A stretch of 5,188 bases of DNA, from positions 8,232 to 13,419 of the forward strand of contig HF988081.1 of NCBI GenBank assembly GCA_000434635.1, given 5' to 3'. Made by a program: the position numbers and the translations under genes. How positions within the stretch are numbered: position 1 is the first letter of the stretch; each line of letters begins with the position of its first letter. Source of the DNA: Firmicutes bacterium CAG:110. Its GTDB lineage: Bacteria > Bacillota > Clostridia > Oscillospirales > Oscillospiraceae. The notes below the pieces were generated by a model. It did not search any database, was not told where the DNA came from, and worked only from the letters and a program-made list of their open reading frames with translations. Shown here in pieces: positions 1 to 4,579 of the stretch.

Positions 1-22
1 GTGAAATTCATACGAATTTCAC
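1..22 (-). terminator. Perfect inverted repeat after tRNA-Pro(GGG), probable terminator stem
   Basis: Positions 1-9 and 14-22 are perfect reverse complements (GTGAAATTC / GAATTTCAC) around a 4-nt loop, starting 7 nt beyond the CCA end of the minus-strand tRNA. This position suits a rho-independent terminator or a 3' processing signal for that tRNA. The stem is AT-rich. Any T-tract on the minus strand would lie left of position 1, outside the window, so the call stays tentative. Confidence 0.5.
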
Positions 23-29
23 GGCATCC

Positions 30-106
30 TGGTCCGAGTGTCGAGATTCGAACTCGAGGCCTCTTGAACCCCATTCAAGCGCGATACCAAACTTCGCCAC
101 ACCCGG
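30..106 (-). tRNA. tRNA-Pro, anticodon GGG
   Basis: The 77-nt minus-strand sequence folds as a complete cloverleaf. The acceptor stem is CCGGGTG with CACTCGG, including one G-T pair. The D-stem is GCGA/TCGC, the anticodon stem CTTGA/TCAAG, and the T-stem TCGAG/CTCGA around TTCGAAT. The discriminator is A, followed by an encoded CCA. The anticodon loop ATGGGGT places GGG at positions 34-36, which reads the proline codons CCC and CCU. It has its own promoter about 30 nt upstream. It is about 88% identical to the tRNA-Pro(CGG) at the other end of the operon. Confidence 0.97.
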
Positions 107-137
107 ATTTTTGATTGCGTCTCTCGACTGCCTGAAT

Positions 138-166
138 ATATTAGCACACCTTCTCGAAAAATGCAA
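138..166 (-). promoter_or_regulatory. Sigma-A-type extended -10 promoter of tRNA-Pro(GGG)
   Basis: On the minus strand TTGCAT (161-166) is followed after exactly 17 bp by TAATAT (138-143), with TGC directly before the -10 hexamer (an extended -10). The predicted start, near position 131, gives a leader of about 25 nt before the mature tRNA 5' end at 106, which RNase P would remove. The -35 matches TTGACA at 4 of 6 positions and the -10 matches TATAAT at 4 of 6. The spacing, extended -10 and location make this a convincing tRNA promoter. Confidence 0.75.
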
Positions 167-197
167 CCATTATTTTTCCTTTTTTTATTATTTTTTC
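167..197 (-). promoter_or_regulatory. A-rich UP-element-like block upstream of the tRNA promoter
   Basis: On the minus strand, about 30 bp of almost pure A/T with several A-runs sit immediately upstream of the -35 box, between the thioesterase stop codon and the promoter. Phased A-tracts here are typical of UP elements that bind the RNA polymerase alpha C-terminal domain at stable-RNA promoters. The role is inferred from position and composition. The block is A-rich rather than T-rich on the coding strand, so it is not the T-tract of a terminator for the upstream operon. Confidence 0.45.
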
Positions 198-217
198 GCG
201 GCGGCGTCTGAGCGACC

Positions 218-670
218 TCATTGCGCCGGTTTCCAGAGGTACAGCCCTGTGCCGGACAGGCACAGTTTTTCCGGGTTTTCCTTTGACCGGGCCTCTGCCG
301 ACAGGGTTATCAGGCTTCTGGATACAGAGATCACATGCACCTTGATTACCACCTCTGCCCCCGGATTCAGAGGGCGATGGTAGTTCACGCTGAGCTGCAC
401 GGTGGGCGCGATCCCGGCTCCTGTTTTCAGGCAGTAGGGGATCAGTCCCATCGCCTGATCCAGCACCGTCGCGCACAGGCCGCCGTGAAGCGTCCCCGCG
501 GGGTTGCGCATCCATGTTTCCGTCCGGCAGGAGAGAAAATAGTCCCCCGCTTCCGGGTCGCATTCCAGCAGTTCAAAGTGCAGCATGTCCCCAATGGAGC
601 CGGGGGCAAACTCACTGACCTGTGCGATCCGGCGGCGCAGGAGCGCCGCAGTCTCACTCGCCGCGCTCAC
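218..670 (-). CDS. PaaI-family hotdog-fold thioesterase
   Basis: This 150-aa protein is probably a cytoplasmic acyl-CoA thioesterase of the PaaI/4HBT hotdog superfamily, hydrolysing an unknown acyl- or aryl-CoA. The diagnostic stretch is NPAGTLHGGLCATVLDQAMG at residues 56-75. H62-G-G is followed nine residues later by D71, the spacing that places the catalytic carboxylate in PaaI enzymes. A later stretch, residues 88-100 (PTVQLSVNYHRPL), matches the conserved central strand of the fold. Length is normal for the family. The start is GTG, inside the 3' end of the zinc-ribbon gene (17-bp overlap), with a weak AAGGTG site upstream. Starting at M29 would remove the usual N-terminal helix. It is the last gene of the operon, and no clear terminator follows. 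The substrate cannot be told from sequence. Confidence 0.9.
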   Translation of the reverse strand: MSAASETAALLRRRIAQVSEFAPGSIGDMLHFELLECDPEAGDYFLSCRTETWMRNPAGTLHGGLCATVLDQAMGLIPYCLKTGAGIAPTVQLSVNYHRPLNPGAEVVIKVHVISVSRSLITLSAEARSKENPEKLCLSGTGLYLWKPAQ

Positions 671-869
671 TGGTGATCACCTTGCCGATGTTCCACAGAT
701 GGATGACCTTCCGCTCGGCTTCGGCCTTCTCGTCCTCGTCCTCGTATTCCACGTACACGGTGTGGGCGCTGCAATCCGCGCACTCCACCTGTACGTTCCA
801 GCCGCCTTCGTGCATGAGCAGACCCGCGCCCCGGCAGATGGGGCATTCTTCCAAAATATATTCTTCCAT
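654..869 (-). CDS. Small zinc-ribbon protein resembling the Lar restriction-alleviation family
   Basis: This 71-aa protein has two CxxC pairs (C9/C12 and C30/C33) separated by 17 residues, as expected for one zinc-ribbon. An acidic stretch (residues 41-52) follows, then ERKVIHLWNIGKVI, which recalls the 'eAi..WN.r' ending of Lar-like proteins (CPFCG...C..CGA...WNRR). The resemblance is from memory of the family pattern, and no search was run. Lar of the Rac prophage modulates type I restriction, but many chromosomal homologues have no known role. The ATG start has a clean AAGGAG site 8 nt upstream. The gene lies 13 bp after the DUF2344 gene and overlaps the thioesterase start by 17 bp, so it is co-transcribed. 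It could equally be a generic nucleic-acid- or protein-binding zinc ribbon. Confidence 0.8.
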   Translation of the reverse strand: MEEYILEECPICRGAGLLMHEGGWNVQVECADCSAHTVYVEYEDEDEKAEAERKVIHLWNIGKVITSERGE

Positions 870-882
870 TTGACGTTACTCC

Positions 883-1542
883 TTATCTGAAAATGGTTTC
901 ATTGGTATCATAGATTTCCACCCGGCTGTACCGGATAAAATCCGGCGCGAGGTCGGGGAGGTATTTGTTTACGGCGGCGCCCAGCAGCATGGGATTCAGG
1001 GATGGATTCTGGCAGCAGACCCGCGCCTCAAGCTTTACAACGTTGTCCGACGCCGGTGCGGCGGAAAGCTTACGGATCATGGGGATGATGTTCTGCTCCA
1101 CAACGCCTTTTTTACCCTTTTTTTCCACGGTCACTTCCTCACGGGAAAACAGGGCTTCAATCTGTTCCGCCGCGTTCTGCGGCACGCCTGCGTCGTATTC
1201 CAACAGCACGGCGCAGTCGAGATACGCCAGATTCTTGATTTTTCCGCCGCCGGCGTACACCGAGAGGACGTGTACGCCCTCCACAAGCGCCTGATTCAGC
1301 CGGGTGCAGATATCCTCGTTTGAAAACGTGTCCGTTTCCAACTCAAAATCCAGCAGCTCGCACTGGCTTTCCACGCCAAGGCTCAGGGGCAGGGCGATGG
1401 ACACCGAGGGGCGGGGGTTGAAGCCCTGCGTGTGGGTCAGGGGCAGTCCCGCCCGCTTGAATGCCCGCTGGAACAGCCGCATCAAATCCAAATGGGAGAT
1501 ATACACGGCATTGCCTGTTTTCTGAAACAGCGCTCTAAGCAT
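883..1542 (-). CDS. DUF2344 / TIGR03936 radical SAM-linked protein
   Basis: This 219-aa protein belongs to the family found next to, or fused to, B12-domain radical SAM proteins. Family hallmarks are visible at the N-terminus: YISHLDLMRLF (residues 14-24), QGFNPRP (39-45) and LPLSLGVES (51-59). Its biochemical function is not established. The constant pairing suggests it is a substrate-binding or accessory subunit of the upstream enzyme. The start chosen is the ATG at 1540-1542, preceded 9 nt upstream by GGGAGG. It overlaps the end of the radical SAM gene by 8 bp, which implies translational coupling. The frame stays open to 1629, but that extension (Arg/Ala-rich, lying within the radical SAM gene) has no family resemblance. 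Length is typical. Confidence 0.93.
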   Translation of the reverse strand: MLRALFQKTGNAVYISHLDLMRLFQRAFKRAGLPLTHTQGFNPRPSVSIALPLSLGVESQCELLDFELETDTFSNEDICTRLNQALVEGVHVLSVYAGGGKIKNLAYLDCAVLLEYDAGVPQNAAEQIEALFSREEVTVEKKGKKGVVEQNIIPMIRKLSAAPASDNVVKLEARVCCQNPSLNPMLLGAAVNKYLPDLAPDFIRYSRVEIYDTNETIFR

Positions 1543-3373
1543 CGCACGACACCTCCCGCAGCAGTCTTTCCGCGCCGCAGCCCGCGCAGCCGTGGCGGCA
1601 GTCCGGGGTGATCTTCGACTCGTAGGCACGTTTTCGCTCCAGCTTCAGGAATTTCTTTGTCACGCCCACGTCGATGGTGTCCCACGGCAGTAGCTCGTCC
1701 TCGCCGTAGCCGCGGACGGTGTAGAAGTCCACGTCCACGCCGCATTTGCGGAAGGCGTCCTGCCATTTGGCGTAGTCAAAATATTCGTCCCAGCCGTCCA
1801 GCCGCGCGCCGTTTTTCACGGCTTCCTCGATCACCGCGCCCAGCCGGCGGTCGCCACGGGCAAAGACCGCTTCCAGCTGGCTCAAATCCGGCGCGTGATA
1901 GTCGTATTCGATGGACTTGGAATAGAAATGGGATTTCAGCAGGCGGCAGCGGCGCAGATATTCCTGAGGCGTGATCTGCTGTTCCCACTGGAAAGGCGTG
2001 TGGGGCTTGGGGACAAAGTACGCCGTTGCGACGTGAACGCGAAGGCCCCGTTTCTTGTTCACGGCGTGTTCCTTCCACGTCAGGATCACCTTGTACACCA
2101 GCTCCGCGATGCCGAGCACGTCCTCGTCCGTTTCCGTGGGCAGACCCAGCATAAAATAGAGCTTGACGTTGTTCCAGCCGCCGGAAAAGGCGTTGGCGCA
2201 GGTCGTCAGAATTTCGTCCTCGGTCAGATTCTTGTTGATGACGTCACGCAGGCGCTGGGTTCCCGCCTCCGGGGCGAAGGTCAGGCTGCTTTTCCGGCCG
2301 CCCGCCTGAAGCCGTTCCATCAGGTCGCGGGAAAAATTGTCCGCCCGGAGGGAGGGAACGGAGAGGCTGACCTTATTCTCCGTGCAGTAGGGGATCAGCT
2401 TGTCCGTCAGCTCTTTCAGCCCCCGGTAATCAGAGGTTGACAGGCTGGAAATGGTGATCTCGTTGTTTCCGGAAGCGCGAAGGGTCTCCACCGCCTGACG
2501 GTACAGCACTTCCGGGCTTTTCTTCCGTACCGGGCGGCAGGAGAAGCCCGCCTGACAGAACCGGCAGCCCCGGATGCAGCCCCGGAACACCTCCAGATTT
2601 GCACGGTCATGGACAATCTCCGTGGAGGGAACGATCATTTTGGTGGGGAAATAGGCGTTGTCCAGGTCTTCGATGATGCGCTTTGTCACCGTCTCGGGCG
2701 CACCCTCCAACGGCACGATGGCGGCGAGGGTGCCGTCGGCGTTGTATTCGTGGCGGTAGAAGCTGGGGACGTACACGCCGGGGATTTTCGCCACTTCATG
2801 GAGAAAAACATCCTTGCTCCACCCTTCGGCCTTTGCCCGGTCGTAGAGCTGCAAAATCTCCACGGTGATGTCCTCGCCCTCGCCCAAGGAAAAAAAGTCG
2901 ATAAAGTCCGCCAGCGGCTCCGGGTTGAAGGCACAGACGCCTCCGGCAAACACAATGTTTTTCAGTCCCTCCCGGTCTTTGGAGCGAAGGGGGACGCCTG
3001 CCAGATTCAGCATATTTAAGATGTTGGAGTACGCCATTTCATAGCCGATGGTAAAGGCAATCATGTCGAACTCCCGGACGGGAGTCTGGCTTTCCAGCGC
3101 CCACAGGGGCAGGGAATTATCCCGCATAGCCTGCTCCATGTCTCCCCATGGGGCAAACACACGCTCGCACCACACGCCGTCCATCCCGTTCATGACGCCG
3201 TAGAGGATACGCATTCCTAAGTTGGACATGCCGATCTCGTAGGTGTCCGGGAAGCAGAAGGCCACGCGTACCCGGACGTCCTTCAAATCCTTTTTGATCT
3301 CGCCCCATTCTCCGCCGGTGTAGCGTGCCGGTTTCTGCACGGTGGGGAGAATGCGCTGCATCAGTTCGGTCAT
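1535..3373 (-). CDS. B12-binding-domain radical SAM protein, TIGR03960 family
   Basis: This 612-aa protein has an N-terminal cobalamin-binding-type Rossmann domain (about residues 33-180: FPDTYEIGMSNLG at 41-53, GG at 144-145) and a radical SAM core. The [4Fe-4S]-binding CxxxCxxC is C266, C270 and C273 in GCIRGCRFCQAG. Core motifs FAPEAGTQRLRDVINKNL (366-383) and KLYFMLGLPTETDED (404-418) follow. A second CxxxCxxC lies at the C-terminus (C592, C596, C599 in DCRHGCAGCGA) and may hold another metal site. SAM-dependent radical chemistry is expected, but the substrate is unknown. The B12 domain has D43-x-Y45-x-x-G48 where the classical axial-ligand motif is DxHxxG. The ATG start has GAGGT 6 nt upstream. 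It follows the protease gene by 28 bp and overlaps its DUF2344 partner by 8 bp. Large plus-strand frames inside it are shadows. Confidence 0.95.
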   Translation of the reverse strand: MTELMQRILPTVQKPARYTGGEWGEIKKDLKDVRVRVAFCFPDTYEIGMSNLGMRILYGVMNGMDGVWCERVFAPWGDMEQAMRDNSLPLWALESQTPVREFDMIAFTIGYEMAYSNILNMLNLAGVPLRSKDREGLKNIVFAGGVCAFNPEPLADFIDFFSLGEGEDITVEILQLYDRAKAEGWSKDVFLHEVAKIPGVYVPSFYRHEYNADGTLAAIVPLEGAPETVTKRIIEDLDNAYFPTKMIVPSTEIVHDRANLEVFRGCIRGCRFCQAGFSCRPVRKKSPEVLYRQAVETLRASGNNEITISSLSTSDYRGLKELTDKLIPYCTENKVSLSVPSLRADNFSRDLMERLQAGGRKSSLTFAPEAGTQRLRDVINKNLTEDEILTTCANAFSGGWNNVKLYFMLGLPTETDEDVLGIAELVYKVILTWKEHAVNKKRGLRVHVATAYFVPKPHTPFQWEQQITPQEYLRRCRLLKSHFYSKSIEYDYHAPDLSQLEAVFARGDRRLGAVIEEAVKNGARLDGWDEYFDYAKWQDAFRKCGVDVDFYTVRGYGEDELLPWDTIDVGVTKKFLKLERKRAYESKITPDCRHGCAGCGAERLLREVSCDA

Positions 3374-3401
3374 AGTGATACCTCATTAAAAAGTTCTCCG
3401 C

Positions 3402-3980
3402 CTATTGTACCCCGAACCGTGTCAGTTTGCAAGGTCTTTTTCGCAGGAATGCTTTGATTGCCAGCAAAGTTACCGCCGTCAGGGGCAGCATCCCCAGCTT
3501 CCAGTAAAAAGTGAATGTCAGCGCGAGAGCACCCAATATCCCTATTGTTCCCCATTCTGCCCAGATTGCAATGAGATTTGCCCATTTTGGGCAAATCCGC
3601 GTCAGAGCGCAGCGCAGCGCCCGCCCGCCGTCCAGTGGGAACACTGGCAAAAGATTGAAAGCCCCCTGTACCAGTGCGCAGACCGCCACCCGTGGGAACA
3701 CCCGAAACATAAGCACCAGCAGCAGGCTTCCTGCGGGGCCTGCCAGAGCGCAGACCAGCTCTTTGCCGCTGCTTAATGGTTCCGTCTCCATCACCGCCCC
3801 GCCCGCGCCGATGCGAACGCCCCAGACCCGCCCGCCAAGGAGCAGAATAGCCGCCCCGTGGCACAGCTCATGAAACGCCGCCGCTGCCAGCGCGGACAGG
3901 AGCCAGTTCAGCGGCAGTGTCAGCAGCAGAAACGCGCCCATCAGGCAGGCGGAAACGTCAACCCGGACAAAGTCCCGCAT
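3402..3980 (-). CDS. M50 (site-2-type) intramembrane metalloprotease, SpoIVFB-like
   Basis: This 192-aa polytopic membrane protein carries the zinc-protease motif HELCH (H37, E38, H41) in a hydrophobic segment. The second M50 motif, NLLPVFPLDGGR (109-120), has D117 as the third zinc ligand. Several hydrophobic segments (about 10-34, 76-92, 98-112, 143-178) support an intramembrane protease that cleaves a membrane-bound substrate. It is shorter than Bacillus SpoIVFB (about 290 aa) and lacks the C-terminal CBS domain. The ATG at 3978-3980 was chosen for its GGAAG site 9 nt upstream and a modest 23-bp overlap with the preceding gene. The frame is open to 4046, but starting there would overlap that gene by 89 bp and add a non-conserved basic leader. 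Activation of a sporulation sigma factor is possible by analogy only. Substrate unknown. Confidence 0.92.
   Translation of the reverse strand: MRDFVRVDVSACLMGAFLLLTLPLNWLLSALAAAAFHELCHGAAILLLGGRVWGVRIGAGGAVMETEPLSSGKELVCALAGPAGSLLLVLMFRVFPRVAVCALVQGAFNLLPVFPLDGGRALRCALTRICPKWANLIAIWAEWGTIGILGALALTFTFYWKLGMLPLTAVTLLAIKAFLRKRPCKLTRFGVQ
3575..3597. repeat. Perfect 9-bp inverted repeat inside the M50 protease gene
   Basis: GATTTGCCC (3575-3583) and GGGCAAATC (3589-3597) are perfect reverse complements around a 5-nt loop. The repeat lies within codons for about residues 128-136 of the protease. No T-tract follows on either strand, so it is not an intrinsic terminator. It could form an mRNA hairpin or be chance. 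Confidence 0.6.
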
Positions 3981-4257
3981 TCGCAAAAACTTCCCGGCAG
4001 AAGTTTTCCACCGCGCTGCCCACCGGCGCTCCGGCGTGCAGCTCATGGGTCAATTCTGCCCACGCGGCCGCCGTCACCGCGCTGTCGCCGGGGAGAAGTA
4101 TCTCCCGAAGCGCCTGCGCCCCTTTCGGCCAGAATCCGCCGACGATCAGCAGGAAAATCAGAAAGCAGACCGCCGTCAGCAGCAAGGCTCTGCCGTTTCT
4201 CTGCCGGATTTGCTTTCTTTTGATTCCGGAAGAAGCATATTCCACCCGGTAACTCAT
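3958..4257 (-). CDS. Single-pass membrane protein, first gene of the operon, function unknown
   Basis: I do not recognise this 99-aa protein. It has a short basic N-terminus (KRKQIRQRNGR, residues 13-23), one strong membrane segment (about 24-43, ALLLTAVCFLIFLLIVGGFW), and a 56-residue C-terminal part predicted to lie outside the cytoplasm. That tail has two cysteines (C87, C97) and a helix-prone, alanine-rich stretch. The ATG at 4255-4257 has an excellent GAGGTGG site 5 nt upstream. The frame extends to 4332, but that region has no coding character and holds promoter-like sequence. It lies immediately upstream of, and overlaps by 23 bp, the M50 protease gene. This is the position of spoIVFA relative to spoIVFB, but the M23/LytM domain of SpoIVFA is absent. 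An anchor, regulator or substrate of the protease is a reasonable inference. Confidence 0.8.
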   Translation of the reverse strand: MSYRVEYASSGIKRKQIRQRNGRALLLTAVCFLIFLLIVGGFWPKGAQALREILLPGDSAVTAAAWAELTHELHAGAPVGSAVENFCREVFANAGLCPG

Positions 4258-4274
4258 GTAAACCACCTCGGGGA

Positions 4275-4303
4275 AGTGTATGAGCGCGGCGTGATAAAAA
4301 TAC
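4275..4303 (-). promoter_or_regulatory. Candidate sigma-E-type (sporulation) promoter for the operon
   Basis: On the minus strand CATACACT (4275-4282) matches the Bacillus sigma-E -10 consensus CATACAmT at all positions. Fourteen bp upstream, GTATTTT (4297-4303) matches the -35 consensus kmATATT at 5 of 7. A spoIVFB-like gene in the operon fits a mother-cell promoter. A weakness is that the start site would fall at or next to the GAGGTGG ribosome site, leaving a leader of only about 10-14 nt. I saw no good sigma-A promoter for this operon in the 115-bp divergent gap. Confidence 0.4.
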
Positions 4304-4332
4304 GGACAGGCGGAAAAAGCGGCGGTTGGCAC

Positions 4333-4361
4333 TTGACAATGGGGAAATAATTCATTATAAT
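4333..4361 (+). promoter_or_regulatory. Perfect consensus sigma-A promoter of tRNA-Pro(CGG)
   Basis: TTGACA (4333-4338), a 17-bp spacer and TATAAT (4356-4361) match the consensus at every position. The predicted start, near 4368, leaves only about 5 nt before the mature tRNA at 4373. It lies in the 115-bp gap shared with the divergent six-gene operon, so initiation here could influence that promoter region. Confidence 0.95.
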
Positions 4362-4372
4362 ACCAGAGTTAA

Positions 4373-4449
4373 CGGGGTGTGGCGAAGCTTGGTATCGCGC
4401 TTGGTTCGGGTCCAAGAGGCCTCGGGTTCGAATCCCGACACTCCGACCA
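4373..4449 (+). tRNA. tRNA-Pro, anticodon CGG
   Basis: The 77-nt sequence folds as a full cloverleaf. The acceptor stem is CGGGGTG with CACTCCG. The D-stem is GCGA/TCGC, the anticodon stem CTTGG/CCAAG, and the T-stem TCGGG/CCCGA around TTCGAAT. The discriminator is A with an encoded CCA. The loop TTCGGGT gives anticodon CGG, which reads CCG. It differs from the tRNA-Pro(GGG) at 30-106 at 9 of 77 positions. Three base pairs change compensatorily, in the acceptor, anticodon and T stems. It has its own perfect promoter and a terminator immediately downstream. Confidence 0.98.
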
Positions 4450-4457
4450 AATAAGGA

Positions 4458-4498
4458 AAAACGCTGAAATCTCTAAAGGATTTCGGCGTTTTCCTTTT
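4458..4498 (+). terminator. Rho-independent terminator of tRNA-Pro(CGG)
   Basis: A stem of about 14 bp (4458-4471 with 4479-4492, one T-G wobble) closes a 7-nt loop. A T-rich tail overlaps the stem base and continues to 4498. The core CGCTGAAATC / GATTTCGGCG is followed by TTTTCCTTTT. It begins 9 nt after the tRNA CCA end. Confidence 0.88.
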
Positions 4499-4546
4499 CC
4501 ATGGCTCCGCGCTTGGTTTTACTCTGCAATTTGGAATTACCAGAAA

Positions 4547-4579
4547 AGGACGACGGTAAATTACCGCCGTCCTTTTTTT
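4547..4579 (+). terminator. Second hairpin terminator downstream of the tRNA
   Basis: AGGACGACGGT (4547-4557) pairs with ACCGCCGTCCT (4563-4573), with one internal A-C mismatch and a 5-nt loop. Seven Ts (4573-4579) follow on the plus strand. The minus strand has TTTT after the stem, so weak bidirectional action is possible. No complete gene lies between the two terminators. It is either a back-up terminator for the tRNA or left over from a lost gene. Confidence 0.8.

Noticed and set aside
883..1629. Longer DUF2344 protein starting at 1629
   Set aside because: The extra 29 residues are Arg/Ala-rich, lie inside the radical SAM gene, and have no ribosome site. The family begins at the ATG at 1542, which has a strong site.
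1895..2440. 181-codon plus-strand frame opposite the radical SAM gene
   Set aside because: It is fully antisense to a well-supported conserved protein, a GC-rich shadow frame. The same applies to the frame at 2609-3019.
3402..4046. Longer M50 protease starting at 4046
   Set aside because: It would overlap the preceding gene by 89 bp and add a basic, non-conserved leader. The ATG at 3980 has a ribosome site and leads directly into the first membrane segment.
3958..4332. Longer first-gene product starting at 4332
   Set aside because: The extension covers promoter sequence. The ATG at 4257 has an excellent ribosome site 5 nt upstream.
4396..4518. 11-bp direct repeat CGCGCTTGGTT (tRNA 4396-4406 and 4508-4518) as an integration scar
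   Set aside because: It copies the anticodon-stem region, not the tRNA 3' end used by integrases, is very short, and no integrase or element is nearby.
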